From Halospina sp048013405 (GTDB taxonomy: Bacteria > Pseudomonadota > Gammaproteobacteria > Pseudomonadales > Oleiphilaceae), in the NCBI GenBank assembly GCA_048013405.1, contig CP182108.1, forward strand, positions 248,001-312,000: a stretch of 64,000 bases of DNA. Direction: 5' to 3'. The notes beneath the pieces are model-generated. The model was given only the letters and a program-made list of their open reading frames with translations. It did no database searches and was not told the origin of the DNA. Each line of letters opens with the position of its first letter. Within the stretch, counting starts at the first letter, position 1. A program made the translations under genes and the position numbers. Of the stretch, positions 8,990-18,253 are shown piece by piece.

Positions 8990-10355
8990 ACGGCTGGACC
9001 GGTTCGCAGAAGCACTTCCTGATGCCTGTGGCCCGGAGCTGAGCGGACGGCTCACGCGGATGGTCGGGCTGACTCTGGAATGTGTGGGCTGCCCCATGGA
9101 GGTGGGGGACCGCTGCCTGATCGAAGCCGAGGATGGCAAGGAAGTGGAAGCCGAGGTGGTTGGCTTTGAAAACGACCGCCTCTACCTCATGCCGCTGACC
9201 GTTGTCAGCGGTCTGCGCCCGGGAGCGCTTGTCACTCCGGTGGAGAGCGCGAGCCGGGTACCGGTAGGTGAAGGGCTGCTGGGCCGGGTCGTGGATGGAT
9301 CCGGGGAGCCACTTGACGGTCGTGGTCCGCTTGAGGCTACCCACTACGTGCCCTTTACCGGAACCGTGATCAACCCTCTCAATCGCACTCCCATACGTCG
9401 CCGCATGGATGTCGGCATCCGCGCCATCAATGGCCTTCTGACTGTGGGGGAAGGCCAGCGCCTGGGCCTGTTTGCCGGCAGTGGCGTGGGCAAGTCCGTG
9501 CTCCTGGGCATGATGACCCGTTTTACTGAAGCGGACATTATCGTGGTGGGGCTCATCGGCGAACGGGGCCGGGAGGTCAAGGAATTCATTGAAGAGATCC
9601 TTGGCCAGGAGGGCATCGCCCGTTCCGTGGTCGTGGCCGCGCCCGCGGACGATTCCCCGCTGATGCGGCTGCGCGCGGCCATGCTGACCACCCGTATCGC
9701 CGAACATTTCCGGGATCGGGGCCACAAGGTACTTCTGCTGATGGATTCGCTCACCCGCTATGCCCAGGCGCAGCGTGAAATCGCGCTGGCCGTGGGTGAG
9801 CCTCCGGCCACCAAGGGCTATCCGCCATCGGTGTTCGCCCGCATTCCCCAACTGGTGGAACGTGCCGGCAACGGAGAACAGGAGGGGGGCTCCATCACCG
9901 CTTTCTACACCGTCCTGACGGAGGGCGACGATCAGCAGGACCCGATTGCGGACGCCGCACGTGCCATTCTTGATGGCCATATGGTGCTTTCCCGCCAGCT
10001 GGCGGATGAAGGTCACTACCCGGCCATTGATGTGGAAAGCTCCGTTAGCCGGGTCATGCCGCATGTGGTGTCGGACGCGCACGTGCGTCAGGCGCAACGG
10101 TTCAAGCAGCTTTACTCCCGCTATCAGCAGTCACGGGATCTCATCAGTGTCGGCGCCTATCAGAAGGGGACGGATCCGGAGACGGATCTGGCTATCGACA
10201 AAATGCCGGAAATGCGTCAATTTCTTCAGCAGGGCCTTAATGAAAGCGCCAGCTTTGAGGCGTCCGCGCAGGCCCTTGAGGCTATCGTCGGCGTTAAAGA
10301 CAACAACGCCCGCAACAACGGGGACAGTGCTGATACCGGATCAGCGACTACGTAG
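8976..10355 (+). CDS. fliI: Flagellum-specific ATPase FliI
   Basis: FliI hydrolyses ATP to unload chaperones and unfold flagellar export substrates. I chose the ATG at 8976, which begins MTLSERLDRF and gives 459 residues, the usual length; an in-frame upstream GTG would extend it into fliH without family support. Walker A (AGSGVGKS) is at 167-174, and the Walker B region LLLMDSLTRYAQAQREIA and the GYPPSVF segment follow, as in all F1-like export ATPases. The C-terminus carries an extra Asn/Asp-rich tail of about 20 residues. Confidence 0.95.
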   Translation: MTLSERLDRFAEALPDACGPELSGRLTRMVGLTLECVGCPMEVGDRCLIEAEDGKEVEAEVVGFENDRLYLMPLTVVSGLRPGALVTPVESASRVPVGEGLLGRVVDGSGEPLDGRGPLEATHYVPFTGTVINPLNRTPIRRRMDVGIRAINGLLTVGEGQRLGLFAGSGVGKSVLLGMMTRFTEADIIVVGLIGERGREVKEFIEEILGQEGIARSVVVAAPADDSPLMRLRAAMLTTRIAEHFRDRGHKVLLLMDSLTRYAQAQREIALAVGEPPATKGYPPSVFARIPQLVERAGNGEQEGGSITAFYTVLTEGDDQQDPIADAARAILDGHMVLSRQLADEGHYPAIDVESSVSRVMPHVVSDAHVRQAQRFKQLYSRYQQSRDLISVGAYQKGTDPETDLAIDKMPEMRQFLQQGLNESASFEASAQALEAIVGVKDNNARNNGDSADTGSATT

Positions 10356-10365
10356 TGGGTGACTC

Positions 10366-10821
10366 ATGAAGCGGCGTTCGCAGCGGTTACAGGTGGTCCT
10401 CGACATGGAGGACCGCAAGGAACAGGCAGCCCGGGAGCGGTTCCAGGCGGCCCAGCAGGAGCTGGCGCAACAGCAGCAGCGCCTGGATGAGCTGGAGAGC
10501 TACCATGAGGAATACCAGAATCAGATCCGTTCCGAGGCCTCTGGTACCACCACAGCGGCCAGGCTCCAGGCGGGGCAGCAGTTCATAAGCCAGCTGGTCG
10601 CGGCAATCGCCCAGCAGCAACAGCAGGTGGACCGCCACAAGGAGACGGTGGAGCAGGCCCGGCAGCAGTGGCAGCAGGCGCGTGAACGGCGCGAGGGGAT
10701 GAAGCGCTACATTGAGACCTGCCGCCAGCGTGAAGCGCGCGAGGATGAACGCCAGGAGCAGAAAGCCCTGGATGAAGCCGCTAACCAGCGTTTTGCACGC
10801 TCAATGCAGCGTGAGGGGTAG
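10366..10821 (+). CDS. fliJ: Flagellar export central stalk protein FliJ
   Basis: FliJ is a two-helix coiled coil that fits into the FliI hexamer and contacts FlhA. The 151-residue protein is almost entirely heptad-rich helix, with many Gln, Glu and Arg residues and no membrane segment, matching the family in length and character. It follows fliI by 10 bases and ends the fliE operon; an 83-base gap precedes the next gene. Confidence 0.9.
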   Translation: MKRRSQRLQVVLDMEDRKEQAARERFQAAQQELAQQQQRLDELESYHEEYQNQIRSEASGTTTAARLQAGQQFISQLVAAIAQQQQQVDRHKETVEQARQQWQQARERREGMKRYIETCRQREAREDERQEQKALDEAANQRFARSMQREG

Positions 10822-10904
10822 CGCCACCTCGTTCGCGTGACATTACGCCATGTTGGTCTATGCTCTGATTGAGGATGACGTGGTCATGCACGACAGGGGG
10901 GATA

Positions 10905-11213
10905 ATGTCGATTACCACTGAGCGTTCCGAGGATGGTGCCGAGCTCACCATTCGTATTGAAGGGCGGTTTGATTTCAGCTCACATCAGGCATTCCGTCAT
11001 GCGTACGAGGCTGAAGGGCAGGGTACGGGCCGGTACGTGATCGATATGCGGGATACCACCTATCTGGACAGCTCGGCTCTGGGTATGCTTTTGCTGTTGC
11101 GGGATTATGCCGGTGGTGAGAATGCCGATGTCCGTATCGTGAACTGCAACGAGGATGTGCGCCGTATTCTGACCGTTTCCAACTTTGAGCAGCTGTTCCA
11201 GATTGACGACTGA
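10905..11213 (+). CDS. hsbA: HsbA-like anti-sigma factor antagonist (STAS domain)
   Basis: Single STAS domain of 102 residues from the ATG at 10905, chosen because AGGGGG lies 5 bases upstream. In Pseudomonas aeruginosa HsbA switches between the anti-sigma factor FlgM and a diguanylate cyclase according to its phosphorylation by HsbR. The phospho-acceptor serine region YLDSSALGML puts serines at 56-57, the expected site. It is followed by an HsbR-like protein and an HptB-like protein, so the full partner-switching module is present. In P. putida the same trio lies between fliJ and fliK, as here. Confidence 0.85.
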   Translation: MSITTERSEDGAELTIRIEGRFDFSSHQAFRHAYEAEGQGTGRYVIDMRDTTYLDSSALGMLLLLRDYAGGENADVRIVNCNEDVRRILTVSNFEQLFQIDD

Positions 11214-12921
11214 CATCAGCACCGCCAACCCGCTCAGGATACTGATTGCGGACGACAACCAGAGCGACCGCATGATCCTCAACGCCATCCTGACGCGTCA
11301 GGGGCATGAGGTCATTACAGCGGCGGATGGTGCCGAGGCCGTTGAGGCATTTGAACAGCAGCGCCCGCAAATGGTGCTGCTCGACGTGCTTATGCCCAAC
11401 ATGGACGGCCTGGAGGCGGCCAAGCGGATCAAGAGCGCGGTCGGTGAGGACCTCATACCCGTCATTTTCCTGACGTCACTCAGTGACGCCGAATCGCTGG
11501 CCTCCTGCCTTGAGGTGGGCGGCGACGATTTCCTGTCCAAGCCCTACAACCGCGTGATTCTCCGGGCCAAGATCAATGCGTTCCAGCGCATGCGGGACCT
11601 GCACCAGAGTCTGCAGCAGGAGCGTGACCGTACCGACCAGCGTAATCGTCAGATGGTTCATGAGCAGGCGCTGGCTCGCCGGGTCTTCGACAACATCGCC
11701 GATCGTGGTTGCCTCAGCGCGGACAATATCCGGTTTGAAGCATCGCCAATGTCCATTTTCAATGGGGATGTGCTGTTTGCCTCGCCCAAGCCCTCCGGCG
11801 GCATGCACCTGTTCGTGGGGGATTTTACGGGGCATGGGTTGCCCGCAGCCATTGGCGCGCTACCACTGTCCGAAATCTTCTACGGCATGACGATCAAGGG
11901 CTTTGCCATCAGCGATATCCTGCGGGAAATGAACCGTAAGCTTCAGGGTATCCTCCCCACGGGGTTTTTCTGCTGTGCAGCCATGGTGGATCTGAATTTG
12001 CGTTCCGGCCATGCGGAAGTATGGAACGGGGGATTGCCCACAGCTTGGATATTACGCCACGACGGCACCCAGGACGAACTGCCCTCGCGCCACCTGCCAC
12101 TGGGAATCCTGCCAGTGGAGCGGTTCTCGGCAGCCTGTGAGCGCCACAGCCTGGAGCTGGGCGAACACATGCTGCTGGCAACGGATGGTGTGATTGAGAG
12201 CTCGAATACCGAAGGCGAGATGTTTGGGGAAGGGCGAGCGGTTGCCGCTATCGAGCAGCGCTCCTTGCCCAGTGACGGCTTTGATTGCCTCCGGCAGGCG
12301 GTTCATAGCTTCGGTGAGGGCGTGGTCAGCGATGACGATATTACCATTCTGGATGTGGCACTGGTTTCGGAGTCGGCGCTTTGGGAGTTGGAGCAGGAGG
12401 TGGTGCCGGATACCGGTGCCGGACCGGAGCAGTGGCGGCTCCAGTATGAGCTCGAAGACCGCACACTGGCGAAGTTCAATCCGGTGCCGCTACTACTCCA
12501 CGTGTGCATGGAAGTACCGGGCCTGCGCCTGGTCAGTGGCGACGTCTATACCATCATTGCCGAGCTTTTCAACAACGCCCTGGAGCATGGCGTACTCCGC
12601 CTTCCCTCTGGCCTCAAGGATTCGCCCAGTGGCTTCTCGCATTACTATAGCGAACGCGAACGGCTTCTGCGTGAGCTTGATAGGGGGTGGGTGTCCATCA
12701 CCCTGGACCACCGTGCCCATGACGATGGAGCTGGCGGTGACCTCTTTGTGACCGTTGCCGATAGCGGGCCGGGGTTTGAGCGCCAGGAGGGGGTGTCGTC
12801 ACTGGGGCATGAACAGCTTTCCGGTCGTGGCATCGCGCTTGTACAGGCGTTGTGCCGTAATCTAGGCTGGAATGAAGCAGGTAACTGCGTGCAGGCCGAG
12901 TACGTGTGGCGTACGGGATAG
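11203..12921 (+). CDS. hsbR: HsbR-like receiver / PP2C phosphatase / anti-sigma kinase
   Basis: Three-domain regulator of about 572 residues: a receiver (about 10-130, acceptor Asp61 in LLDVLMPNMDG), a SpoIIE-type PP2C phosphatase (about 170-385) and a GHKL ATPase of the RsbW type (about 430-570, with the AELFNNALEHG N-box). The receiver, when phosphorylated, is expected to select between dephosphorylating and phosphorylating the HsbA partner. The start is uncertain: no ATG is near, and I chose the TTG at 11203, which overlaps the end of hsbA; TTG at 11185 is another option. Overlap implies coupling to hsbA translation. Confidence 0.85.
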   Translation: MTTDISTANPLRILIADDNQSDRMILNAILTRQGHEVITAADGAEAVEAFEQQRPQMVLLDVLMPNMDGLEAAKRIKSAVGEDLIPVIFLTSLSDAESLASCLEVGGDDFLSKPYNRVILRAKINAFQRMRDLHQSLQQERDRTDQRNRQMVHEQALARRVFDNIADRGCLSADNIRFEASPMSIFNGDVLFASPKPSGGMHLFVGDFTGHGLPAAIGALPLSEIFYGMTIKGFAISDILREMNRKLQGILPTGFFCCAAMVDLNLRSGHAEVWNGGLPTAWILRHDGTQDELPSRHLPLGILPVERFSAACERHSLELGEHMLLATDGVIESSNTEGEMFGEGRAVAAIEQRSLPSDGFDCLRQAVHSFGEGVVSDDDITILDVALVSESALWELEQEVVPDTGAGPEQWRLQYELEDRTLAKFNPVPLLLHVCMEVPGLRLVSGDVYTIIAELFNNALEHGVLRLPSGLKDSPSGFSHYYSERERLLRELDRGWVSITLDHRAHDDGAGGDLFVTVADSGPGFERQEGVSSLGHEQLSGRGIALVQALCRNLGWNEAGNCVQAEYVWRTG

Positions 12922-12941
12922 AGCTGATACGGTAGTCTTGA

Positions 12942-13289
12942 ATGAGTGACCATCAACACATTGATCATGATGCCCTGGCGGAGCTGCGCGATGTCATGGG
13001 GGAAGATTTTCTCATACTGGTGAACACCTTTCTCCAGGATGCGGGGGACCGTTTTGAACAGTTGCGCGACAGTGCGGCCTCAGGAAATCCGGAAGAGGTC
13101 AGAAAGGCGGCGCACAGTTTCAAGGGGAGTTGCATCAATATCGGTGCTCCGGAGCTGGCTGATCGTTGCCGGGTTGCGGAGCAGCGTGGTCGTGACGAGG
13201 ACCTATCCGACATAGAGGCCTGTATCAGGTCCATAGACGAGGAGCTGAGCGCGGTCCGGGAAGCGCTGGAGCAGTTCCAAACCAGCTGA
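12942..13289 (+). CDS. hptB: HptB-like histidine phosphotransfer protein
   Basis: A 115-residue single Hpt domain with the phospho-acceptor His58 in AAHSFKGSCINIG. In Pseudomonas HptB collects phosphate from several hybrid kinases and passes it to the HsbR receiver, controlling swarming, biofilm and the HsbA switch. It lies 20 bases after the hsbR-like gene. The window contains no cognate hybrid kinase. Confidence 0.85.
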   Translation: MSDHQHIDHDALAELRDVMGEDFLILVNTFLQDAGDRFEQLRDSAASGNPEEVRKAAHSFKGSCINIGAPELADRCRVAEQRGRDEDLSDIEACIRSIDEELSAVREALEQFQTS

Positions 13290-13310
13290 TGATGGCCCTT
13301 CCACCCATTC

Positions 13311-13326
13311 TGGCCCTCAAATTGCT
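13311..13326 (+). promoter_or_regulatory. Sigma-54 promoter of fliK
   Basis: TGGCCCT, CAAA, TTGCT with ten bases between GG and GC. It is 51 bases before fliK and downstream of hptB, so hook-length control is placed in the RpoN tier independently of the HsbA/R module. Confidence 0.75.
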
Positions 13327-13376
13327 TGCATGGCGTTAAGTCTTGATCTGATCCATTCAGGAGGCAAGGTTCTGCC

Positions 13377-14585
13377 ATGCAAACGCCCGATATTCTCTCC
13401 GATCTCGCTTCCGTTTCCGGTCGCTCCGGTAATGGTGCTGATGGTAAGGGGGCCGATGGCTCCGCCTTCGGCGAACTTCACCGGAATCTGATGGATAGCG
13501 GTGCCGGTCGTGGTGGATTGGCTCCCGGGGATGTGGTGCGTAATGCGGAAGGCAACGCCGTGGGGCGCATTGTTAAAGGTGAAGGCGGCGAGCTGCGCCT
13601 CGCCCTTGAAGGGCATGAAGGCCCGGGGATTCCTCTCAAAGAGTTATCGAGCCTGCTTGAGGAACAGGGTGGAAACGGCCTGGAAACCCTTCAGGCCCTG
13701 TTCTCGGGCGAATTCGAGCCGGAAGCGGGAGAGCAGGCGAACTGGCTCCAGCAACTGCAAGACCTGACCAGTGGGGAACAGCAGGGCGTTCTGGCTGCGC
13801 TCACTGGTCTCAGTGGGACTCAGGGCAGTAACGGGAATCTGGCGCTGGGGAATCAAGGAGGCAACGGCTTGCCGCTGGCGGAGCTCCTGGGCCAGGGTGG
13901 TCCTGATGGCGGCATCCGTAATAGCACTCGTAACTTTCTTCAGAACCTGCTCTCCGGTATGGCCTCGGAATCCCAGGTCAACAACAGTGAGTCCGGCAAT
14001 ACAGAGCTCCGCTTTGAGGGCCTGCGTTTGGTAGCCTTGGAAAACAGTAGTGGCCAGGATAAGGGGAGCCAGAGTACTGACCCATCAGGATTGCTCCAGC
14101 AGACCTTCACGCGTGGCGAAGCAGCCCGGGATGCCACACTGCGCCAGTACACGACGACCGTGGACACACCAGTACAGCAGCAGAAGCAGTGGAGTGAGCA
14201 GGTGGCGGGCAAGATCGCCTGGCTAGCCGGCCGCAATATCCAGTCCGCGGATATTCAGCTGAATCCGCCGGACATGGGCCCGATTGACGTGCGGGTTCAG
14301 GTGCACAATGACCAGGCGCAGGTGGCGGTTAATGCCCAGAACTCCCAGGTGCGCGAAATGCTGGAGCTGAACAGCAGTCGGCTGCGGGACATGCTGGAGC
14401 AGGAAGGGCTGAATCTGGCTGGTTTTGATGTTTCCGGTGAGGCCGCTGATGGTGATGACGGCGGCGCTGATAACAGTGACCCTGGTGAGGGTGAAGGACC
14501 CACGGCCGTTAGCCGTGAAGGTGACTCCGTCACCACTGGTGAGACCACCATTACCCTGAATGAAGGCATCGATCTCTATGCGTGA
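13377..14585 (+). CDS. fliK: Flagellar hook-length control protein FliK
   Basis: FliK is the secreted ruler that measures the hook and flips FlhB from rod/hook to filament export. The 402-residue protein has a low-complexity Gly, Gln and Asn-rich N-terminal ruler part and a conserved C-terminal switch domain (about 265-350, around QLNPPDMGPIDVRVQVHND). An acidic Asp/Glu/Gly-rich tail follows. The start is preceded by GGAGG. A second FliK-like gene lies at 35137-36585. Confidence 0.93.
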   Translation: MQTPDILSDLASVSGRSGNGADGKGADGSAFGELHRNLMDSGAGRGGLAPGDVVRNAEGNAVGRIVKGEGGELRLALEGHEGPGIPLKELSSLLEEQGGNGLETLQALFSGEFEPEAGEQANWLQQLQDLTSGEQQGVLAALTGLSGTQGSNGNLALGNQGGNGLPLAELLGQGGPDGGIRNSTRNFLQNLLSGMASESQVNNSESGNTELRFEGLRLVALENSSGQDKGSQSTDPSGLLQQTFTRGEAARDATLRQYTTTVDTPVQQQKQWSEQVAGKIAWLAGRNIQSADIQLNPPDMGPIDVRVQVHNDQAQVAVNAQNSQVREMLELNSSRLRDMLEQEGLNLAGFDVSGEAADGDDGGADNSDPGEGEGPTAVSREGDSVTTGETTITLNEGIDLYA

Positions 14586-14626
14586 GGTCGGGGGTGGTCC
14601 TTCCCCGTGCCGGTCATCTATATTGA

Positions 14627-14642
14627 TGGCATACGAATTGCT
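14627..14642 (+). promoter_or_regulatory. Sigma-54 promoter of the fliL operon
   Basis: TGGCATA, CGAA, TTGCT with ten bases between GG and GC, 39 bases before fliL. It should drive fliLMNOPQR-flhB, whose genes follow with little or no spacing. Confidence 0.8.
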
Positions 14643-14680
14643 GCCTTGGGGCGGCTTTAACCGAGCAACGGGAAGACAGC

Positions 14681-15178
14681 ATGGCCGAAGACAACGGCAA
14701 TAAAGGTGGTAAGCTCAAGACCATCATCATTGTAACGGTGGCGCTGATTCTGGCGATCGGTCTATCGGTGGCTGGCACCCTTTGGTTTCTGGGTGGGTCC
14801 GGCGATAGCGGTGGCGATGGCGCGGAGACCGCGGACGGCCAGGCCGAAAAGGCGGAAACGCACACGCCAGCCAGTTACTTCAGGCTTGAAGATGCGCTGG
14901 TTGTCGCCGTGGACAGCAGGAAGCAGCGCTATCTGCAGGTGAATCTGGCGTTCGTGATGCGCGAACATGATGTGTCCTCGGCGCTTGAGCGCCACCTGCC
15001 CACGGTGCGCAGCCGTCTCAGGACGCTGCTCCAGAAGCAGTCCTACAAGGAACTGCGCACGACTCAGGGTAAGAAACAGCTCCAGAAGGATATGCTCAAG
15101 GTCGTGAATAAGGTGTTGAAATCGGAACACGAAAAACCGATCGAAAGGGTACTGTTCACTAACTTTGTCATGCAGTGA
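14681..15178 (+). CDS. fliL: Flagellar basal body-associated protein FliL
   Basis: FliL surrounds and supports the stators. The 165-residue protein has one membrane helix near the N-terminus (about 12-35, IIIVTVALILAIGLSVAGTL), an acidic linker and a periplasmic SPFH/stomatin-like domain that ends with the conserved region around VLFTNFVMQ. First gene of the operon behind the RpoN site at 14627. Confidence 0.94.
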   Translation: MAEDNGNKGGKLKTIIIVTVALILAIGLSVAGTLWFLGGSGDSGGDGAETADGQAEKAETHTPASYFRLEDALVVAVDSRKQRYLQVNLAFVMREHDVSSALERHLPTVRSRLRTLLQKQSYKELRTTQGKKQLQKDMLKVVNKVLKSEHEKPIERVLFTNFVMQ

Positions 15179-15211
15179 CCCGGTAGAAACAATCCGGGCT
15201 GGGGAAGAATC

Positions 15212-16210
15212 ATGCAGGATCTGCTGTCGCAGGATGAAATCGACGCGCTGCTTCATGGTGTTGATGATGGCGACGTGGACACCGAGGACGAAGAGGATAC
15301 GGGTGAGGCCAAGACCTTTGATCTGGCGACCCAGGACCGCATCGTCCGCGGTCGCATGCCGACGCTGGAGATGATCAACGAGCGATTCGCGCGCTATACC
15401 CGGATCAGCCTGTTCAACCTCCTGCGTCGCAATGCGGATGTGGCGGCCGCCGGCATCCAGATCATGAAATTCGGGGAATACATCCATACCCTGTTCGTGC
15501 CCACCAGTCTCAATCTGGTTAAGATGCGGCCACTGCGGGGGACAGCACTCTACATACTGGATGCCAAGCTGGTGTTCAAGCTGGTGGATAATTTCTTTGG
15601 CGGCGAGGGCCGCCATGCCAAGATTGAAGGCCGGGAGTTCACACCAACCGAGACCCGGATTGTTCAGATGGTACTTGAACAGGTCTTCCAGGATATGAAG
15701 GAGGCCTGGAGCGCGGTGTTCAAGGTGGATTTCGAGTATCTGTCCTCCGAGGTCAACCCGTCGATGGCCAACATCGTCAGCCCCAGCGAGGTGGTGATCG
15801 TCAGCACCTTCCAGATTGAGCTGGATGGAGGCGGTGGCGAGATGGATATCGCCATCCCGTATTCGATGGTCGAACCCATCCGCGAACTCCTGGATGCGGG
15901 CGTGCAGAGTGATGTGGATGAAGTGGACGAACGCTGGGTCAATGCCCTGCAGGAGGACATCAAGGAGATCGATGTCCCCGTGAATGTAACCGTGGCTGAG
16001 CGCCAGATCTCCCTGCGGGAGGTGGCTCAGTTCGAGGCGGGGGATGTCATTCCCATCGACATGCCTGATGATGCCACCATGACGGCCAATGGTATCCCCA
16101 TCTATAAGGGGCAACTCGGAACACGTGACGGCAATATGGCATTGCGGGTTACGGAAAAGATCAAGCGGCCTGAGACCAACAACAAGCTGAAGGTTGAAAA
16201 CAATGGCTGA
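15212..16210 (+). CDS. fliM: Flagellar motor switch protein FliM
   Basis: FliM forms the C-ring with FliN and binds CheY-P to reverse the motor. The 332-residue protein begins with the classic CheY-binding peptide, LSQDEIDALLHGV at residues 5-17. A CheC-like middle domain (about 45-230, with the GGEG loop) and a SpoA/FliN-like C-terminal domain (about 250-325) follow. The gene overlaps fliN by 8 bases. The N-terminal peptide closely resembles motifs in the CheA linker and CheZ tail of this window. Confidence 0.97.
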   Translation: MQDLLSQDEIDALLHGVDDGDVDTEDEEDTGEAKTFDLATQDRIVRGRMPTLEMINERFARYTRISLFNLLRRNADVAAAGIQIMKFGEYIHTLFVPTSLNLVKMRPLRGTALYILDAKLVFKLVDNFFGGEGRHAKIEGREFTPTETRIVQMVLEQVFQDMKEAWSAVFKVDFEYLSSEVNPSMANIVSPSEVVIVSTFQIELDGGGGEMDIAIPYSMVEPIRELLDAGVQSDVDEVDERWVNALQEDIKEIDVPVNVTVAERQISLREVAQFEAGDVIPIDMPDDATMTANGIPIYKGQLGTRDGNMALRVTEKIKRPETNNKLKVENNG

Positions 16211-16733
16211 AGACGAGAACAACGGCAATGGCGAGGAAATGACAGAGGAGGAAAAGCTCGCCGCTGAATGGGAGCAGGCCATGGGTGAGGCCGGTCAGGG
16301 AGAGGACGACGAGGCGGGCAGTGGTGAGGGGGAACGCACTGACGAGTGGGCCGCTGCCATGGCGGAAGCGAGTGGTGGCAATGGCGCCAGCGACAAGGGC
16401 GGTGGTGAGAATGTGCGCCAAGCACCGATGCAGGATTTCAGTCATGAGCCGGAGCCGGGTGGGGAGCAGCATCCGGATCTGGATGTCATCCTGGACATCC
16501 CGGTGACCATTTCCATGGAGGTCGGCAATACCAGCATCCCGATCCGCAACCTGCTCCAGCTTAATCAGGGCTCGGTGATCGAATTGGACCGGCTGGCCGG
16601 CGAGCCTCTGGATGTGCTGGTTAACGGCATGCTGATCGCGCATGGCGAAGTGGTGATGGTGAATGAGAAATTCGGGATCCGTCTTACGGACGTGATCAGT
16701 CCCTCCGAACGTATCCGCAAGCTCTCCAAATGA
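16203..16733 (+). CDS. fliN: Flagellar motor switch protein FliN
   Basis: FliN forms the base of the C-ring and docks FliH. I chose the ATG at 16203 (MAEDENN); an in-frame TTG three codons earlier has no better signal. The 176-residue protein has an unusually long, acidic, low-complexity N-terminal region of about 90 residues and a C-terminal SpoA domain (about 95-172). The acidic extension is longer than in E. coli FliN (137 residues) but such extensions are common in this group. It overlaps fliM and fliO at both ends. Confidence 0.95.
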   Translation: MAEDENNGNGEEMTEEEKLAAEWEQAMGEAGQGEDDEAGSGEGERTDEWAAAMAEASGGNGASDKGGGENVRQAPMQDFSHEPEPGGEQHPDLDVILDIPVTISMEVGNTSIPIRNLLQLNQGSVIELDRLAGEPLDVLVNGMLIAHGEVVMVNEKFGIRLTDVISPSERIRKLSK

Positions 16734-17200
16734 TCCGGCTGGCGTTGTTCAGACAGTCTGTTCTGGCTCTGGCGGGCCTGCTGCCGTTGCTGGTTCAGGC
16801 TCAGGAAGCCCAGCAAGCAAGCGGTGGTGAGGGCATTGGTGCCGGCGCACCGGACACCATGACAACCGCCCTCACGCTGGGTGCGGGACTATTGGTCGTG
16901 CTTGCCTTCATTCTGTTCAGTGGCTGGATCGCCCGCCGCGTTCAGGGTCTGGGTGGCGTCAATACTCAGGCGCTCAAGGTGGTTGCGGTACTGTCTGTAG
17001 GCCAGAAAGAGCGTGTGGCACTGGTGGAAGTCGGTGGTAAACAGATACTTATCGGCGTAACGCCACAATCGGTACGAACCCTGCATGTCTTTGAGGAACC
17101 CGTTGTCACGGGCTCGCAATCCGCGGGCACCAGTGACTTTGCCCGCAAGCTCCAGCAGGTGATGGGGCGGAGCACAACGGGAGGTTCCAATGACGTGTAG
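16730..17200 (+). CDS. fliO: Flagellar export apparatus protein FliO
   Basis: FliO helps FliP assemble into the export-gate core. The 156-residue protein has a signal-like N-terminal segment (about 1-24), a second hydrophobic helix (about 45-66, TLGAGLLVVLAFILFSGWIA) and a cytoplasmic domain. It shares ATGA with the end of fliN and is followed 11 bases later by fliP. Confidence 0.9.
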   Translation: MIRLALFRQSVLALAGLLPLLVQAQEAQQASGGEGIGAGAPDTMTTALTLGAGLLVVLAFILFSGWIARRVQGLGGVNTQALKVVAVLSVGQKERVALVEVGGKQILIGVTPQSVRTLHVFEEPVVTGSQSAGTSDFARKLQQVMGRSTTGGSNDV

Positions 17201-17211
17201 GGGGATCATCC

Positions 17212-17964
17212 ATGACATCGAGGTGCGCTTGGATTACGGGGGCACTGCTGCTCGCCGCGCCCCTGTTGGCTCAGGCGGCGCCTGAGGGCATTCCGGCGCT
17301 ATCGCTTACCACGACCGAGGATGGTGAGCAGCAGTACTCCGTGACCCTGCAGATCGTGGCGCTGATGACGGCGCTGAGCTTTCTGCCGGCGGCGCTGATG
17401 ATGATGACGTCGTTCACCCGCATCATCGTTACCTTCGCCATCCTGCGCCAGGCCATTGGCCTGCAGCAAACGCCTTCCAACCAGATTCTTATCGGGCTCG
17501 CGCTTTTTCTGTCCATCTTCATCATGTCGCCGGTCCTGGAGCGGGCGAACGAGCAGGCGCTTCAGCCTTACCTCAATGAGGAGATCGGGGCCCAGGAAGC
17601 GGTCAAAGCCGGGAGCCAGCCCTTCCGCGAGTTTATGATTGGCCAGACGCGCAAGACCGACCTGAACATGTTCGTCCGGATCGCCGACAAGGAGGGCAGC
17701 TATGAAAACCCGGAGGAGGTTTCGTTCTGGATCCTGATGCCGGCCTTTGTGACCAGTGAGCTCAAAACGGCGTTCCAGATCGGGTTCATGCTCTTTATTC
17801 CCTTCCTGATCATCGACATGGTGGTGGCAAGCGTGCTCATGGCCATGGGCATGATGATGCTGTCCCCGATCATTATTTCTCTGCCGTTCAAGATCATGCT
17901 CTTCGTGCTGGTCGATGGCTGGGCCATGGTCATGGGTACGCTGGCGGCCAGCTATGGGATATAG
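17212..17964 (+). CDS. fliP: Flagellar export gate protein FliP
   Basis: FliP pentamers form the pore of the flagellar type III export gate with FliQ and FliR. The 250-residue protein has an N-terminal cleavable signal (about 1-22, ending AQAAP), which is characteristic of FliP, and four hydrophobic helices, including the conserved MMTSFTRIIVTFAILRQA region (about 63-80) and the C-terminal MLFVLVDGWAMVMG region. Confidence 0.97.
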   Translation: MTSRCAWITGALLLAAPLLAQAAPEGIPALSLTTTEDGEQQYSVTLQIVALMTALSFLPAALMMMTSFTRIIVTFAILRQAIGLQQTPSNQILIGLALFLSIFIMSPVLERANEQALQPYLNEEIGAQEAVKAGSQPFREFMIGQTRKTDLNMFVRIADKEGSYENPEEVSFWILMPAFVTSELKTAFQIGFMLFIPFLIIDMVVASVLMAMGMMMLSPIIISLPFKIMLFVLVDGWAMVMGTLAASYGI

Positions 17965-17979
17965 ACAGGGGGTGAGGCA

Positions 17980-18249
17980 ATGACTCCAGAAGTGGTCATA
18001 GATCTGATGCGCGATGCGTTATGGCTGATCGTCACCATGGCCCTGGCAATCATCGGGCCTGGGCTGATGGTCGGGCTGGTGGTTTCCACTTTCCAGGCGG
18101 CAACCCAGATCAACGAGCAGACCCTGAGCTTTCTGCCACGGCTGATCGTGACGCTGCTGGTGTTGATCGTCTGGGGCCCCTGGTTGCTGACCCTGCTCCT
18201 GGATCACACCAATGAGCTGATCAAAAACATTCCGAACCTGATCGGGTAG
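17980..18249 (+). CDS. fliQ: Flagellar export gate protein FliQ
   Basis: FliQ is the small two-helix gate subunit that stacks around FliP5FliR1. The 89-residue protein has the usual length and two hydrophobic hairpin helices (about 15-38 and 52-75), with the conserved motif FQAATQINEQTL between them. The gene lies between fliP and fliR with gaps of 15 and 4 bases. Confidence 0.97.
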   Translation: MTPEVVIDLMRDALWLIVTMALAIIGPGLMVGLVVSTFQAATQINEQTLSFLPRLIVTLLVLIVWGPWLLTLLLDHTNELIKNIPNLIG

Positions 18250-18253
18250 CGCC

